Assembly (NCBI RefSeq): GCF_022012305.1
Contig: NZ_JAKLTM010000001.1
Location: 124,001 to 188,000 of the forward strand
Length of the DNA: 64,000 nucleotides
Direction: 5' to 3'
Source: Ramlibacter paludis
Lineage (GTDB): Bacteria; Pseudomonadota; Gammaproteobacteria; Burkholderiales; Burkholderiaceae_C
Shown here: positions 52,841 to 61,974 of the stretch, piece after piece
Position numbering within the stretch: position 1 is the stretch's first letter
How the letters are laid out: every line of letters starts with the position of its first letter
The notes under the pieces: model-generated
Database searches by the model: none
Told to the model about the DNA's origin: nothing
The model's input: only the letters and a program-made list of their open reading frames with translations
Made by a program: the position numbers and the translations under genes

Positions 52841-53703
52841 CAGTTGAGCGCAGCCGTCTGCTGCCGGTCGTACTCCGCCCGTTTCATCTGCACATAGGTC
52901 GCCCGATCCATCTCGTGCAGTTGCTTCGGATACCGCTCCGTCGCACTGAACCAGCTGTTGATCCGCTTGTCCACGCGTTGCGCCTCGGGCGCCGACAGGG
53001 AATCCAGGTAGGCATCGATCGCCAGGTAGTAACGCATCGCATTGCGCTCGATCGCGCCGCGCACGCCCGTCGTCGGCTGGCCGTCGGTCTGGCTGAAACC
53101 CACCTTCGAGGCGCCCGCGGTCGACAGGTAGGCGCCCATCGCGATCTTGCCCGCCGTGCCGTAGCCGTACGCATAGCTCAGGTGCATGAAGGTCTTGCCG
53201 CCCTCGATGGGCACCGCCTCCACGCGGATGCGGTAGTCGCGCGTGCCGACCGGCCCTTGCGCCGCGTTCAGGCGGGACTCGAGGTAGTCGCTGCTCGCCG
53301 CCGCGTTCTGCAGGCGGAAGTCGATGCGGTACGCCTGCTCCACCGGCTGGTTGTACTTGCGGCCGATGCGCACGGCCAGCTGGTTGTCGCTGGCATGGCA
53401 GTACTTCGTGTTGAAGGGCAGCAGCATGATGTCGCACCAGGCGTTCGGGTCCTGCAGCGAATCCTTCACCTTTTCGAAAGGATGCTCCAGCACCGCGTAG
53501 ACGTCGCCCTGCAGCGCGTTGGCGCTCTCGCTCGAGTCGATGTACAGCTGGCGGCCGAACGCGTTGTTGCGCAGGGGCTCGCGCAGTTCGCCGTATTTCG
53601 CGCGCAGCGCGCCGGCGTCGGCATGGGCCTGCACGGCCGGCAGGGCCAGCAGGCAGGCAGCGCCGAGAGCGGCCAGCCAGCGGTTGAAGAAGGGTCGGCT
53701 CAT
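52840..53703 (-). CDS. Secreted protein of unknown function, possibly START/SRPBCC-like
   Basis: The 287-residue precursor has a clear Sec signal (NRWLAALGAACLLALPAVQAHA). The mature part contains GDVYAVLEHPFEKVKDSLQDPNAWCDIMLLPFNTKYC and a run of beta-rich segments (AYRIDFRLQN, YRIRVEAVPIEGGKTFMHLSYAYGYG), with a helical end. That pattern resembles SRPBCC/START lipid-binding folds, but I cannot confirm it. Two cysteines could form a disulfide in the periplasm. The start overlaps the next gene's stop (ATGA), suggesting a functional pair. Confidence 0.72.
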   Translation of the reverse strand: MSRPFFNRWLAALGAACLLALPAVQAHADAGALRAKYGELREPLRNNAFGRQLYIDSSESANALQGDVYAVLEHPFEKVKDSLQDPNAWCDIMLLPFNTKYCHASDNQLAVRIGRKYNQPVEQAYRIDFRLQNAAASSDYLESRLNAAQGPVGTRDYRIRVEAVPIEGGKTFMHLSYAYGYGTAGKIAMGAYLSTAGASKVGFSQTDGQPTTGVRGAIERNAMRYYLAIDAYLDSLSAPEAQRVDKRINSWFSATERYPKQLHEMDRATYVQMKRAEYDRQQTAALN

Positions 53704-54191
53704 GCGTGCTTCCTTTGGTGGGGATCGGGGCTGTCGTCGCCGCCTTCGGGCAAGGCCGTCGCTTCGGCCGGGGTGTGCGATTCGGATTCGTCTTCCAGGA
53801 AGGCCTGGACGTCGAGCTGGATGCCGCCCATGAACAGCGAGTGCGGCGACACCTCGTACAGGTAGCGGCCGCGCGGCGCGAGGATCAGGCGCATGCGCAG
53901 CTTCGGGTCCTCCACGCCTTCCCACGCGCGGATCAGCCGCGTGCGCACCAGGTTGTCGGGGCACTGCAGCGACTTGAGCTTGTGGTAGTTCGACGAGAGG
54001 CTCACCGCATCCAGGTACCACGGCGAACTCTTGTTGCGCGCGAGCAGGTTGGCCGACAGGTCGACCTCGAGCGTCAGCACGTTGCCTTCGGCCTCGAGCA
54101 CGAGATTGCGTCCCAGCAGGCCGCCGGCCGACTCGCCGTACTTGTACGTGAGGTGCAGATGCGATGGTGTTTTTCTCAGTGAATATTTCAT
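53700..54191 (-). CDS. Conserved hypothetical protein, partner of the secreted protein
   Basis: The 163-residue product starts MKYSLRKTPSHLHLTYKYGESAG and has no signal or membrane segment. The middle is beta-rich (RMRLILAPRGRYLYEVSPHSLFMGGIQLDV) and the end acidic. I do not recognise it. The 212-base gap upstream, before the DUF2383 gene, contains no clear hexamers that I trust, only mixed GC-rich sequence with several short palindromes. Confidence 0.65.
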   Translation of the reverse strand: MKYSLRKTPSHLHLTYKYGESAGGLLGRNLVLEAEGNVLTLEVDLSANLLARNKSSPWYLDAVSLSSNYHKLKSLQCPDNLVRTRLIRAWEGVEDPKLRMRLILAPRGRYLYEVSPHSLFMGGIQLDVQAFLEDESESHTPAEATALPEGGDDSPDPHQRKHA

Positions 54192-54403
54192 GGGTTCACC
54201 CGTCGTGCCAGCGTGCCGCGCGGGCCATCCTCGAGGTGTAGGACGGTGCTGCGTATCCCTGTGGGGCGCGCGCATCCGTGCCGCATCGCAGCCCGGGGAA
54301 CGCCGATTCCTACAGGCTCTATCGGCTGTGCGCCTACGTTGCGGTTGGGTCGAAGTCCCAAGATGAGGGACACAACCCCTGCAAACACACAAGGAGCATT
54401 TCA

Positions 54404-55414
54404 ATGGCTGCTGAAGAACGCGAAGAGCGCGACCTGAACCGCGATCCCATCACCGACGAGCCGGGTGCGCACCCGGTCGGCACCGGCCTGGGCGCCGCGG
54501 GCGGCGCAGTTGCCGGCGCGGCCGCGGGCGCCATCGGCGGCCCCGTTGGCGCGGCCGTGGGCGGCGTGATCGGCGCCGTGGTCGGCGGACTCGCCGGCAA
54601 GGCCGCGGGCGAAGCGGTCAACCCGACGGCCGAAGAAGCCTTCTGGAAAGAGAACTACGACAAGGAGCCTTACTACGAGTCGGGCCGCAGCTTCGACGAC
54701 TACGGACCGGCCTACCGCCTGGGCCTGTCGGGCCGCAGCCGCTACGAGGATCCGTGGACCGCGGTCGAGCCCAAGCTGGCCGACGAATGGGAAACCACCC
54801 GCGGCACCTCGTCGCTGGACTGGCCCAAGGCGAGCGCCGCCTCGCAGGCCGCCTACAACCGTGCCGACCAGCAGTACCGCAGCTTCCCCACCGGCGACAG
54901 CGCGCGTGCCGGCGGCGCGGCAGCCGCGGTGGGCGCGATGCAGACGGCCGGCAACGGCGAAGGCGACCGCGACGACACCATCGACCTGCTGCAGGACCTG
55001 GTGGAGTGCAGCAAGGACGGCGAGTACGGCTTCCGCGAGTGTGCCGAGCAGGCCAAGGCCCCGGACCTGAAGTCCACCTTCCTGCAGCGCGCCGACGATT
55101 GCCGCCGTGGCGCGCAGGAGCTCAACGACCTGATCCGCCAGCTGGGCGGCAAGGCCGAGGACGGCGGCAGCACGCTGGGCGCCATGCACCGCGGCTGGGT
55201 GTCGATCAAGTCCAAGCTGACCACCTACGACGACAAGGCGGTGCTGGAAGAAGCCGAGCGCGGCGAGGACAACGCCAAGGCGCGCTACACCAAGGCCCTG
55301 CAGAAGAACCTGCCGGCCAACGTGCGCTCGGTCGTGGAGAAGCAGCTGCAGGGCGTGCAGAAGAACCACGACCAGGTGAAGATGCTGCGCGACTCGTACC
55401 GCAGCGCGTCCTGA
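54404..55414 (+). CDS. Glycine-zipper protein with C-terminal DUF2383 (PA2169-type four-helix bundle)
   Basis: The 336-residue protein has an acidic start (MAAEEREERDLNRD) and a glycine zipper (about 28-68, AAGGAVAGAAAGAIGG and repeats) that could insert in membranes. A disordered acidic linker follows. From about 190 there is a DUF2383-like helical bundle with LLQDLVECSKDGEYGFRECAEQ and LQRADDCRRGAQELNDLIRQLGG. Such bundles often resemble ferritin-like stress proteins. AAGGAG lies 7 bases before the ATG, a strong site. It precedes ligD by 19 bases, so the two may be cotranscribed. Confidence 0.8.
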   Translation: MAAEEREERDLNRDPITDEPGAHPVGTGLGAAGGAVAGAAAGAIGGPVGAAVGGVIGAVVGGLAGKAAGEAVNPTAEEAFWKENYDKEPYYESGRSFDDYGPAYRLGLSGRSRYEDPWTAVEPKLADEWETTRGTSSLDWPKASAASQAAYNRADQQYRSFPTGDSARAGGAAAAVGAMQTAGNGEGDRDDTIDLLQDLVECSKDGEYGFRECAEQAKAPDLKSTFLQRADDCRRGAQELNDLIRQLGGKAEDGGSTLGAMHRGWVSIKSKLTTYDDKAVLEEAERGEDNAKARYTKALQKNLPANVRSVVEKQLQGVQKNHDQVKMLRDSYRSAS

Positions 55415-55433
55415 CGCGGCAAGGGTTCCGGCG

Positions 55434-57980
55434 TTGAGCGAAAAGGGCGACCTGCGGAAATACCGCGAGAAGCGCAACTTCGACGCGACGCCGGAGCCCT
55501 CCGAAGGCGGCATCGCGAACGAGGCCGCGCGCAGCTTCGTCATCCAGAAGCACTGGGCGACGCGGCTGCACTACGACTTCCGGCTCGAGCTGGACGGAAC
55601 GATGAAGAGCTGGGCCGTGCCCAAGGGCCCCAGCTACGACCCGCAGGACAAGCGCATGGCGATGCCCACCGAGGACCATCCCATCGCGTACAACCGATTC
55701 GAAGGCACCATCCCCGCCGGCAACTACGGCGCGGGCAAGGTGATCATCTGGGACAAGGGCACCTGGATCCCGCTGGAAGACCCGCGCAAGGGTTACCGCG
55801 AAGGCAAGCTCAAGTTCGAGCTGCGCGGCCACAAGATGCAGGGCCACTGGACGCTCGTGCGCATGAAGGGACGCGGCAACGGCCGCGAAGACCCCTGGCT
55901 CCTGATCAAGGAACGTGACGCGCTGGCCCGGCCGGCCGCAGAATTCAGCGTGGTCGACGAAATGCCCGACAGCGTGCAGAAACTGGCGGACCGCCCCGCG
56001 GCGATCGCCACGCCCGTGGCCGCCCCCGCTGCTGCCTCCGCACCCACCGATGGCCCCCCCGCCGGCGCCAGGAAGGCGGCCCTGCCCGAAACGCTGCAAC
56101 CCGAACTCGCGGTGCTGGTCGACGAAGCGCCGAAGGACGCGCAGGACTGGATCTTCGAGATCAAGTTCGACGGCTACCGCATGCTGGCGCGCGTGGAGCG
56201 CGGCCAGGTCGCCCTCGTCACCCGCAACGGCAACGACTGGACCACGCGCCTGGGCGCCCTCGTCAAGGCGCTGCAATCCATGGACCTCCCCGACGGCTGG
56301 TACGACGGCGAGATCATCATGCCCGGCGCCGACACGCCGGCCGACTTCCAGGCGCTGCAGGGCGCCTTCGACAGCAAGCGCACCGAGCAGATCGTCTACT
56401 ACCTGTTCGACCTGCCTTATTGCGCCGGGCACGACCTGCGCGACGTGCCGCTGCAGCAGCGGCGTGAAGTGCTGCAGCGCATCGTCACGCGCAAGCCGCA
56501 CGCCAACGTGCGCTTCAGCGAGGTGTTCGAAGTGCCGGCGGCGGAACTGCTGGACTCGGCCTGCCGGCTCGGCCTGGAAGGCGTGATCGGCAAGCGCCGC
56601 GATTCGGCCTACGTCTGCCGCCGCTCCACCGACTGGATCAAGCTCAAGTGCTCGCGCCGGCAGGAGTTCGTGATCGGGGGCTGGACCGACCCCAAGGGCT
56701 CGCGTACCGGCATCGGCTCGCTGTTGCTGGGCCTGCACGACAACGACGGCAAGCTCATTTACGCGGGCAACGTCGGCACCGGCTTCAACGAGCGCAGCCT
56801 GCGCGACCTGCGCGCGCGGCTCGACCAGCTGGCCGTGGACAAGAGCCGGTTCCAGGGCGGCACCGGCTTGCCGCGCGGCGCGCACTGGGTCGAGCCGGAG
56901 CTCGTGGCCGAAGTGTCATATGGAGAAATGACGCGCGACGGCAAGGTGCGCCACTCGGTGTTCCAGGGCCTGCGCACCGACAAGCCGGCAGACGTCATCG
57001 TCAACGAACCGGTGCTGCACGACCCGCCCGCTGACAAGCCGGCGAAGAAAGCGAAAGCAACCCAGGCGGCCCAGACCGCGGCGCCGGTCGCGCTCCCCAG
57101 CACGCTGCGCGTCAGCAACCCCGACCGCGTGATCGATCCGCAAAGCGGCACCACCAAGATCCAGCTGGTGCGCTACTACGCGCTGGTCGGACCGCTGATG
57201 ATGGAGCACCTGAAGGGCCGCCCCATCGCCATGGTGCGCGCGCCCGACGGCATCGAAGGCCAGCTGTTCTTCCAGAAGCACCTGGACCGCTACAAGATGG
57301 CCGGCATCGCGCAGCTCGATCCCGCCTTTTTCCCCGGCCATCCGGCCATGCTGGAAGTCGTGAGCCCGGAGGGCCTGCTGTCGGCGGCGCAGATGAACGT
57401 GATCGAGATCCACACCTGGAACGGCGTGAAGTCGGCGATCGACAAGCCCGACCGCATGACCTTCGACATCGACCCGGGCGAAGGCGTCACCTGGCCGCAG
57501 ATCCAGGAAGCGGCGACGCTCGTGCGGACCATGCTCGACGAGCTCGGGCTGCCCTGCTTCCTGAAGACCAGCGGCGGCAAGGGCCTGCACCTGGTGGTGC
57601 CGCTCAAGCGGCTGCTGGACTGGGACACCGTGAAGAGCTTTTCCCAGGCCGTGGTGCAGCACCTGGCGCGCACCCTGCCGGACCGCTTCGTGGCCAAGAG
57701 CGGCGGCAGCAACCGCATCGGCAAGATCTTCATCGACTACCTGCGCAACGGCTATGGCGCGACCACCGCCTGCGCCTGGTCGGCCCGCGCGCGGCCGGGC
57801 CTCGGCATCTCGGTGCCGGTGCGCTGGGACGAACTGGCCGGGCTGAAGAGCGGCGCGCACTGGACGGTCGGCAGCGTGCACACGCGGCTGGACCAGGGCA
57901 ACACGCCCTGGGAGGACTACGAGAAGAGCCGGGTCGCGCTGGGCGCGGCGATGAAGAAGCTGGGCTTCAAGCCGGCGTAG
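55434..57980 (+). CDS. ligD: Bacterial non-homologous end-joining DNA ligase LigD (TTG start)
   Basis: LigD repairs double-strand breaks with Ku. The 848-residue protein has the order phosphoesterase-ligase-polymerase. The PE domain (about 20-170) has KHWATRLHYDFRLELDGTMKSWAVPKGPS. The ATP-ligase has nucleophile Lys244 in EIKFDGYRML and WIKLKCSRRQEFVIGG. The AEP-type polymerase (about 570-848) has MTFDIDPGEGV. The frame begins at TTG (55434) with AAGGG 8 bases before. No ku gene is visible in this window, which is unusual since ku often adjoins ligD. Its end overlaps the convergent gene by 14 bases. Confidence 0.95.
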   Translation: MSEKGDLRKYREKRNFDATPEPSEGGIANEAARSFVIQKHWATRLHYDFRLELDGTMKSWAVPKGPSYDPQDKRMAMPTEDHPIAYNRFEGTIPAGNYGAGKVIIWDKGTWIPLEDPRKGYREGKLKFELRGHKMQGHWTLVRMKGRGNGREDPWLLIKERDALARPAAEFSVVDEMPDSVQKLADRPAAIATPVAAPAAASAPTDGPPAGARKAALPETLQPELAVLVDEAPKDAQDWIFEIKFDGYRMLARVERGQVALVTRNGNDWTTRLGALVKALQSMDLPDGWYDGEIIMPGADTPADFQALQGAFDSKRTEQIVYYLFDLPYCAGHDLRDVPLQQRREVLQRIVTRKPHANVRFSEVFEVPAAELLDSACRLGLEGVIGKRRDSAYVCRRSTDWIKLKCSRRQEFVIGGWTDPKGSRTGIGSLLLGLHDNDGKLIYAGNVGTGFNERSLRDLRARLDQLAVDKSRFQGGTGLPRGAHWVEPELVAEVSYGEMTRDGKVRHSVFQGLRTDKPADVIVNEPVLHDPPADKPAKKAKATQAAQTAAPVALPSTLRVSNPDRVIDPQSGTTKIQLVRYYALVGPLMMEHLKGRPIAMVRAPDGIEGQLFFQKHLDRYKMAGIAQLDPAFFPGHPAMLEVVSPEGLLSAAQMNVIEIHTWNGVKSAIDKPDRMTFDIDPGEGVTWPQIQEAATLVRTMLDELGLPCFLKTSGGKGLHLVVPLKRLLDWDTVKSFSQAVVQHLARTLPDRFVAKSGGSNRIGKIFIDYLRNGYGATTACAWSARARPGLGISVPVRWDELAGLKSGAHWTVGSVHTRLDQGNTPWEDYEKSRVALGAAMKKLGFKPA

Positions 57981-58653
57981 CGAGCCAGGGCAGGCGCATG
58001 GCGATGCGCGCCCCGTCGCGCGACAGCTGCACGCCTTCGGCCGCTGCCAGCGCCTGCAGGTCGCCCCACGCGATCTTGCGATACGGCGGCTCGTTGGCGA
58101 AACCCTTGTCGCCGTCCGTACCGCGCGAAGTGACGCTGATTTCCACGCCGGCCTCGTCCTCGACCGCCGCCAGTTGCAGGTCGGCCGGCGGCTTGAGGTG
58201 GTCCGAGGTGTGGATCAGCGTGCCGGCCAGCAGGCTGCGCAGCGCGGAACGCCGTACCTGGCGCGTGATCGCGCCGACCTCGTTGCGCAGCGCATAGCCG
58301 CGAAAGCTGAGGCTGGTGGCCAGCAGGCTGGAGCACTCGCGCGCGCCCTCCTGCACCGTGATGCCGATCTTTTCGTCGGGCGCCAGCCAGCCGACCACGT
58401 CGATGCAGGAGGCGAGCGCCGCACGGGCAAAGGTGTTGATCTTGGTGGCGCTCTCGTGCACGTGCGCGAGGTCGGGCTGCGGCGCGCGCAGGCGCCGCTC
58501 CATCACCTCGTAGATCATGCCGATCGGCTGGAGATTGACCACCAGGTGGTGGCGCATGGAAGGGGCCAGGCGGCGCAGCAGCGCGTAGCGCGCGGCTTCC
58601 GCATCGGGCGAAGGCAACGCGGCCTCGACCGGTTTCGGTTCGGAAGCTTGCAT
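57967..58653 (-). CDS. Histidine-kinase/phosphotransfer-like protein with degenerate ATPase region
   Basis: The 228-residue protein contains a helix with LRRLAPSMRHHLVVNLQPIGMIYEV, like the His-box of two-component dimerisation domains (candidate His in MRHHL). A second helical part follows, and then a region that could be a reduced HATPase fold (EAGVEISVTSRGTDGD, ISRDGARIAMRLPW-like end). No intact N, G1 or G2 boxes are seen. It could be a ChpT-like phosphotransferase or a degenerate kinase without sensing domain. Its 3' end overlaps ligD. Confidence 0.6.
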   Translation of the reverse strand: MQASEPKPVEAALPSPDAEAARYALLRRLAPSMRHHLVVNLQPIGMIYEVMERRLRAPQPDLAHVHESATKINTFARAALASCIDVVGWLAPDEKIGITVQEGARECSSLLATSLSFRGYALRNEVGAITRQVRRSALRSLLAGTLIHTSDHLKPPADLQLAAVEDEAGVEISVTSRGTDGDKGFANEPPYRKIAWGDLQALAAAEGVQLSRDGARIAMRLPWLATPA

Positions 58654-58717
58654 GGCCGCAGGTTAGCAGCGCCAGCAGCGCTGTCAACGCGACCGGAACA
58701 GACTGTTACGGCCGGGC

Positions 58718-58960
58718 TCAGTAGCCGCTGCCGGCCATGGTGACGGGCTCGGACGCGGGGGTCGTGGCCGTGGTTGCGGTGGTTGCCGTCGTTGCAGGCG
58801 GCGCGGCGGTGGTCGTGGTGGTCGTGGGTGCCGAGTTGGTCGACTGGCCTTCGGCGCAGACCTCCGGGCTGCCGTGGCAGGTGCCGGGGTCGCCACCACC
58901 GCCGCCGCAGCCGGCCAGCACGACGATCGCTGCGCAGGACAAGAGGATGCGAGGCTGCAT
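58718..58960 (-). CDS. Small Thr/Ala-rich lipoprotein
   Basis: The 80-residue precursor has lipobox VLAGC followed by five glycines and D-P-G-T. The mature part is almost entirely T/A/P repeats (TTTTTTAAPPATTATTATT) with two cysteines. It has the best ribosome site in the window (AAGGAGGT, 5 bases before the ATG), so I take it as real in spite of its low complexity. The Cys-Gly5-x-Pro-Gly-Thr start matches that of the Ig-like lipoprotein. Confidence 0.72.
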   Translation of the reverse strand: MQPRILLSCAAIVVLAGCGGGGGDPGTCHGSPEVCAEGQSTNSAPTTTTTTAAPPATTATTATTATTPASEPVTMAGSGY

Positions 58961-59069
58961 GGTTCACCTCCTTGGGCCCGCCGGGAAGGCTGAGCCACCC
59001 GCATTCGATGCCCGGTGCGCGCGCCGGGTTCCCGGATAATCCGCGATTGCCCTCGCCCCGGACCCTGCC

Positions 59070-59831
59070 TTGACGACTGCCGCCCCCAACGCTCCCCTCA
59101 CCCCGGAAGATTTCGACGCGCTCGACGACGAGCTCGACCGCATGCGGGAGCAGTCCGAGGAAATTCCGCAGTGGGAGTTCTGCGAGGGCTTCCTGGCCGC
59201 GCTGGTCTGCATGCGGCGCGAAGTGCCGCCGGAGGAGTACTGGCCGGTGCTGCTGGGCGAGAACTTCAAGCCCATGGAGCACATGGAGTTCGTCTGGCGC
59301 TGGCGCCGCCGCCGCGAGGAAATCGCGCACGCCCTCGACCAGCCGGTGGACCTGCTGGAAGACGAACGCACTTACCACCCCGAGGCGCTCGACACGCGCG
59401 GCGCGATCCTCGCGCTGCCGCCGGAGGAGCGTGTCGAAGGCGACTTCGCCAACGTCCCCGCCTACGGCCAGATCTGGGCCGTGGGCTTCATGTACGCGGT
59501 GGAAAGCTGGCCCGAGGAGTGGGAGCCGCCGCGCGATGCCGACGCCGCCGAGATGCTCGACACCGCGCTCGGCGACATCGTGGCGCTCGCCGAAGACGAC
59601 ACGGGCACGCCGGCGCTGTCGATGTACGCGGAAGACGGCCCGCCCAGCGTGAGCGAGGAACGCCTCGATGCTTTCGCGGCGGCGATCTGGGCGGTGTACG
59701 AGCTGCGGCAGATCTGGCGCAGCTACGGGCCGCGCGTGGACCCGATCCGCAAGGCGCCGGAGCCGGGGCGGAACGATCCCTGCCCATGCGGCAGCGGCAA
59801 GAAATACAAGAAGTGCCACGGCGCGGGCTAG
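59070..59831 (+). CDS. UPF0149/YecA-family protein with C-terminal SEC-C zinc motif (TTG start)
   Basis: The 253-residue protein has an N-terminal YgfB/YecA helical domain ([44 protein letters not shown]). It ends in the SEC-C signature [19 protein letters not shown], which binds zinc. YecA-type proteins associate with ribosomes or SecB targets in other species. The function here is not known. The start is TTG at 59070 with no clear ribosome site, and GATAAT at 59035-59040 may be its -10. Its TAG stop is the plus strand of CTAG shared with the GntR gene. Confidence 0.85.
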   Translation: MTTAAPNAPLTPEDFDALDDELDRMREQSEEIPQWEFCEGFLAALVCMRREVPPEEYWPVLLGENFKPMEHMEFVWRWRRRREEIAHALDQPVDLLEDERTYHPEALDTRGAILALPPEERVEGDFANVPAYGQIWAVGFMYAVESWPEEWEPPRDADAAEMLDTALGDIVALAEDDTGTPALSMYAEDGPPSVSEERLDAFAAAIWAVYELRQIWRSYGPRVDPIRKAPEPGRNDPCPCGSGKKYKKCHGAG

Positions 59832-60505
59832 CCCTGCTCCTTCACCTGCGCCAGCAGCCGGTCCCGGCTGTGGCGGATGTGTTCGCGCATCGCCTGCTCG
59901 GCGCCGTCGGCATCGCGCGCATGGATGCGGTCGATGATCGCGTGGTGCTCCTTCGCGGTGACCTTGGCGCTGCCGCCCGGCCGGCGCACCGCGTGCAGGC
60001 GGTACAGGCGCAGTAGCGAATAGAGGTCCTCGCACAGCTGGCGCTCGATCCACTTGTTGCGGCTGCCCACCGCGATCTGGCGGTGGAAATCGGTATCGGC
60101 CTGGCTGGCGAAGATCGACTGCGGCGCTTCGGCCAGCAGTTGCTCGATGCGGTGCGCGGTTTCGCGCAGGCGCCGCACCTCCGGCGCGGTCATGTGCTCG
60201 GCGGCCTGCCGGCAGGCCATGCCTTCCAGCGCCTCGCGCATCGCCAGCAACTGTTCGAGGTCCTCCAGCGAAAGCTGCACCACGCGAACGCCCGCGTGCG
60301 GCGTGCGCTCCAGCAGGCGCCTTCCTTCCAGCGTGCGGATCGCCTCGCGCAAGGGGCCGCGGCTCACGCCCAGCGTGTCGGCGAGTTGCTGCTCGGGCAG
60401 GCGGGCGCCGGCCGGCAACTCGCCGCGCATGATCAGCTCTTCCAGCCGCGCGACAGTGTCGTCGATCATCACCCGCGCGGGCGCGGCGGCTTCGGCAGTG
60501 GTCAT
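59828..60505 (-). CDS. GntR-family regulator, FadR/FCD subfamily
   Basis: The 225-residue protein has an N-terminal winged helix ([44 protein letters not shown]). Its C-terminal FCD domain has metal-binding residues in [20 protein letters not shown] and MREHIRHS. It is divergent from the AtuA cluster with an ATTGT-ACAAT operator between, so I infer that it represses that cluster and is induced by its substrate. A TAGAAT -10 (60518-60513) lies 8 bases before the ATG, so its mRNA is probably leaderless. Confidence 0.93.
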   Translation of the reverse strand: MTTAEAAAPARVMIDDTVARLEELIMRGELPAGARLPEQQLADTLGVSRGPLREAIRTLEGRRLLERTPHAGVRVVQLSLEDLEQLLAMREALEGMACRQAAEHMTAPEVRRLRETAHRIEQLLAEAPQSIFASQADTDFHRQIAVGSRNKWIERQLCEDLYSLLRLYRLHAVRRPGGSAKVTAKEHHAIIDRIHARDADGAEQAMREHIRHSRDRLLAQVKEQG

Positions 60506-60525
60506 GGGGCCGATTCTAGCCGCGG

Positions 60526-60569
60526 TTGACGACCGCCTCAGATTGTCTACAATCCATCGCATTGTCTAC
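60526..60569 (+). promoter_or_regulatory. Promoter and GntR operator of the AtuA cluster
   Basis: TTGACG (60526-60531), 16 bases and TACAAT (60548-60553) make a strong promoter. The -10 is part of a palindrome ATTGT-CT-ACAAT (60542-60553), and ATTGTCTAC repeats at 60561-60569, 19 bases on, about two helical turns. FCD-type GntR proteins bind TTGT-N2-ACAA-like sites, so the adjacent regulator probably blocks polymerase here. Confidence 0.7.
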
Positions 60570-60585
60570 CGCGAGGTCCCGCACG

Positions 60586-61974
60586 ATGCCCCCACCCTCC
60601 CCCACCACCGCCAATGTCCTGGTGCCTTGCGGCGCGCTCGGCATCGGCGTGAAGGAGCGCGACGTGTTCGCGCGCCTGGCCGAAGCGCACGCTATCGCCT
60701 GCGACGCCGGCTCCACCGACAGCGGCCCGGCCTACCTGGCCACCGGCAAGGCCAAGTACTCGCGCGACGCGGTCAAGCACGACCTGTCGATCCTGATGCG
60801 CGCCCAGGCCAAGGCGGGGATTCCGCTGCTGATCGGCTCCTGCGGCACGTCCGGCAGCGACCAGGCCCTGGACTGGACGCGCGACATCGCACTGGAGATC
60901 GCGCAGGAGCACGGACTCGCGCCGCGCATCGCCCTGCTCTACTCGGAACAGGCGCCCGCGCTGATGGCCGCCAGAGCCGAAGCCGGCCGCATCACGCCGC
61001 TCGCACCGATGACCGGCGCCGATCCCGCGCTGCTGCGCAGCTGCGACCATATCGTCGCCCTGATGGGGCCCGAGCCCTACATCGCGGCGCTGCAAGCCGG
61101 CGCCGACATCGTGCTGGGCGGCCGCACCACCGACACCGCGGTGCTGGCCGCCGTGCCCCTGATGCGCGGCGCAGGCGCCGGCGCTGCCTGGCACGCCGGC
61201 AAGATCGCCGAGTGCGGGTCGCTCTGCACCACGCATCCGCGCGAAGGCGGCGTAATGATCCGCGTCGGCCGCGACGACTTCTCGATCGAGCCGCTGGGAG
61301 CGCACAACAGCTGCACCGTCGACACGGTCTTCTCGCACATGCTGTACGAGAACAGCGATCCCTTCCTGCTGCACGAACCCGGAGGGGTGCTCGACGTGAC
61401 GGCGGCGAAGTACACCGCCGTCGACGATCGCATCGTGCGCGTCACCGGCGCGCAGTTCCAGCCCCGGCCCTACACCATGAAGCTCGAAGGCGCGAGCGGC
61501 GGCGGCTGGCAGACCCTGATGCTGGTCGGCATCCAGGACCGCGCCGTCCTGAAGGAGATCGACCGCTTCGTCGCCCACATGCACGAAGTCCTGGTGGCGC
61601 GCGTGCGCGAAACCATGGGCGCGCGCGCCGGCAGTTTCGACATCTCCTTGCGCGCCTACGGCTGGAACGCGGTCAGCGGACTGGACGTCGAGGCGGGAGC
61701 GCCCGCCCCGCGCGAGATCGGCCTGATGTTCGTCGCGACGGCCGAGACGCAGGAAATCGCGACGCAGATCGCCAAGACCTGCAACCCCTGGTTCTTCCAC
61801 CTGCCGCTGGACCGCGGGCAGGAGTTGCCCAGCTACGCCTTCCCCTTCTCGCCCGCGGAGGTCGAGCGCGGACGGGTCTACGAATTCAGGTTGAACCACG
61901 TGGTGCACGTGGATCGTCCCGACGAACTGGTGCGTACCGTGTTCGTCAACGCCAGGGAGGCCGCGCATGCCTAA
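60586..61974 (+). CDS. AtuA/DUF1446 family protein
   Basis: The 462-residue protein starts MPPPSPTTANVLVPCGALGIGV and has DAGSTDSGPAYLATG, IGSCGTSGSDQALDWTRDIALEIA, IVLGGRTTDTAV and DVTAAKYTAV. These are typical of the acyclic terpene utilisation AtuA (DUF1446) group, whose biochemical role is unsettled. It is cytoplasmic. Its end overlaps the DUF4387 gene by 8 bases. In other genomes these two domains are neighbours or fused. The substrate of this cluster is unknown. Confidence 0.85.
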   Translation: MPPPSPTTANVLVPCGALGIGVKERDVFARLAEAHAIACDAGSTDSGPAYLATGKAKYSRDAVKHDLSILMRAQAKAGIPLLIGSCGTSGSDQALDWTRDIALEIAQEHGLAPRIALLYSEQAPALMAARAEAGRITPLAPMTGADPALLRSCDHIVALMGPEPYIAALQAGADIVLGGRTTDTAVLAAVPLMRGAGAGAAWHAGKIAECGSLCTTHPREGGVMIRVGRDDFSIEPLGAHNSCTVDTVFSHMLYENSDPFLLHEPGGVLDVTAAKYTAVDDRIVRVTGAQFQPRPYTMKLEGASGGGWQTLMLVGIQDRAVLKEIDRFVAHMHEVLVARVRETMGARAGSFDISLRAYGWNAVSGLDVEAGAPAPREIGLMFVATAETQEIATQIAKTCNPWFFHLPLDRGQELPSYAFPFSPAEVERGRVYEFRLNHVVHVDRPDELVRTVFVNAREAAHA

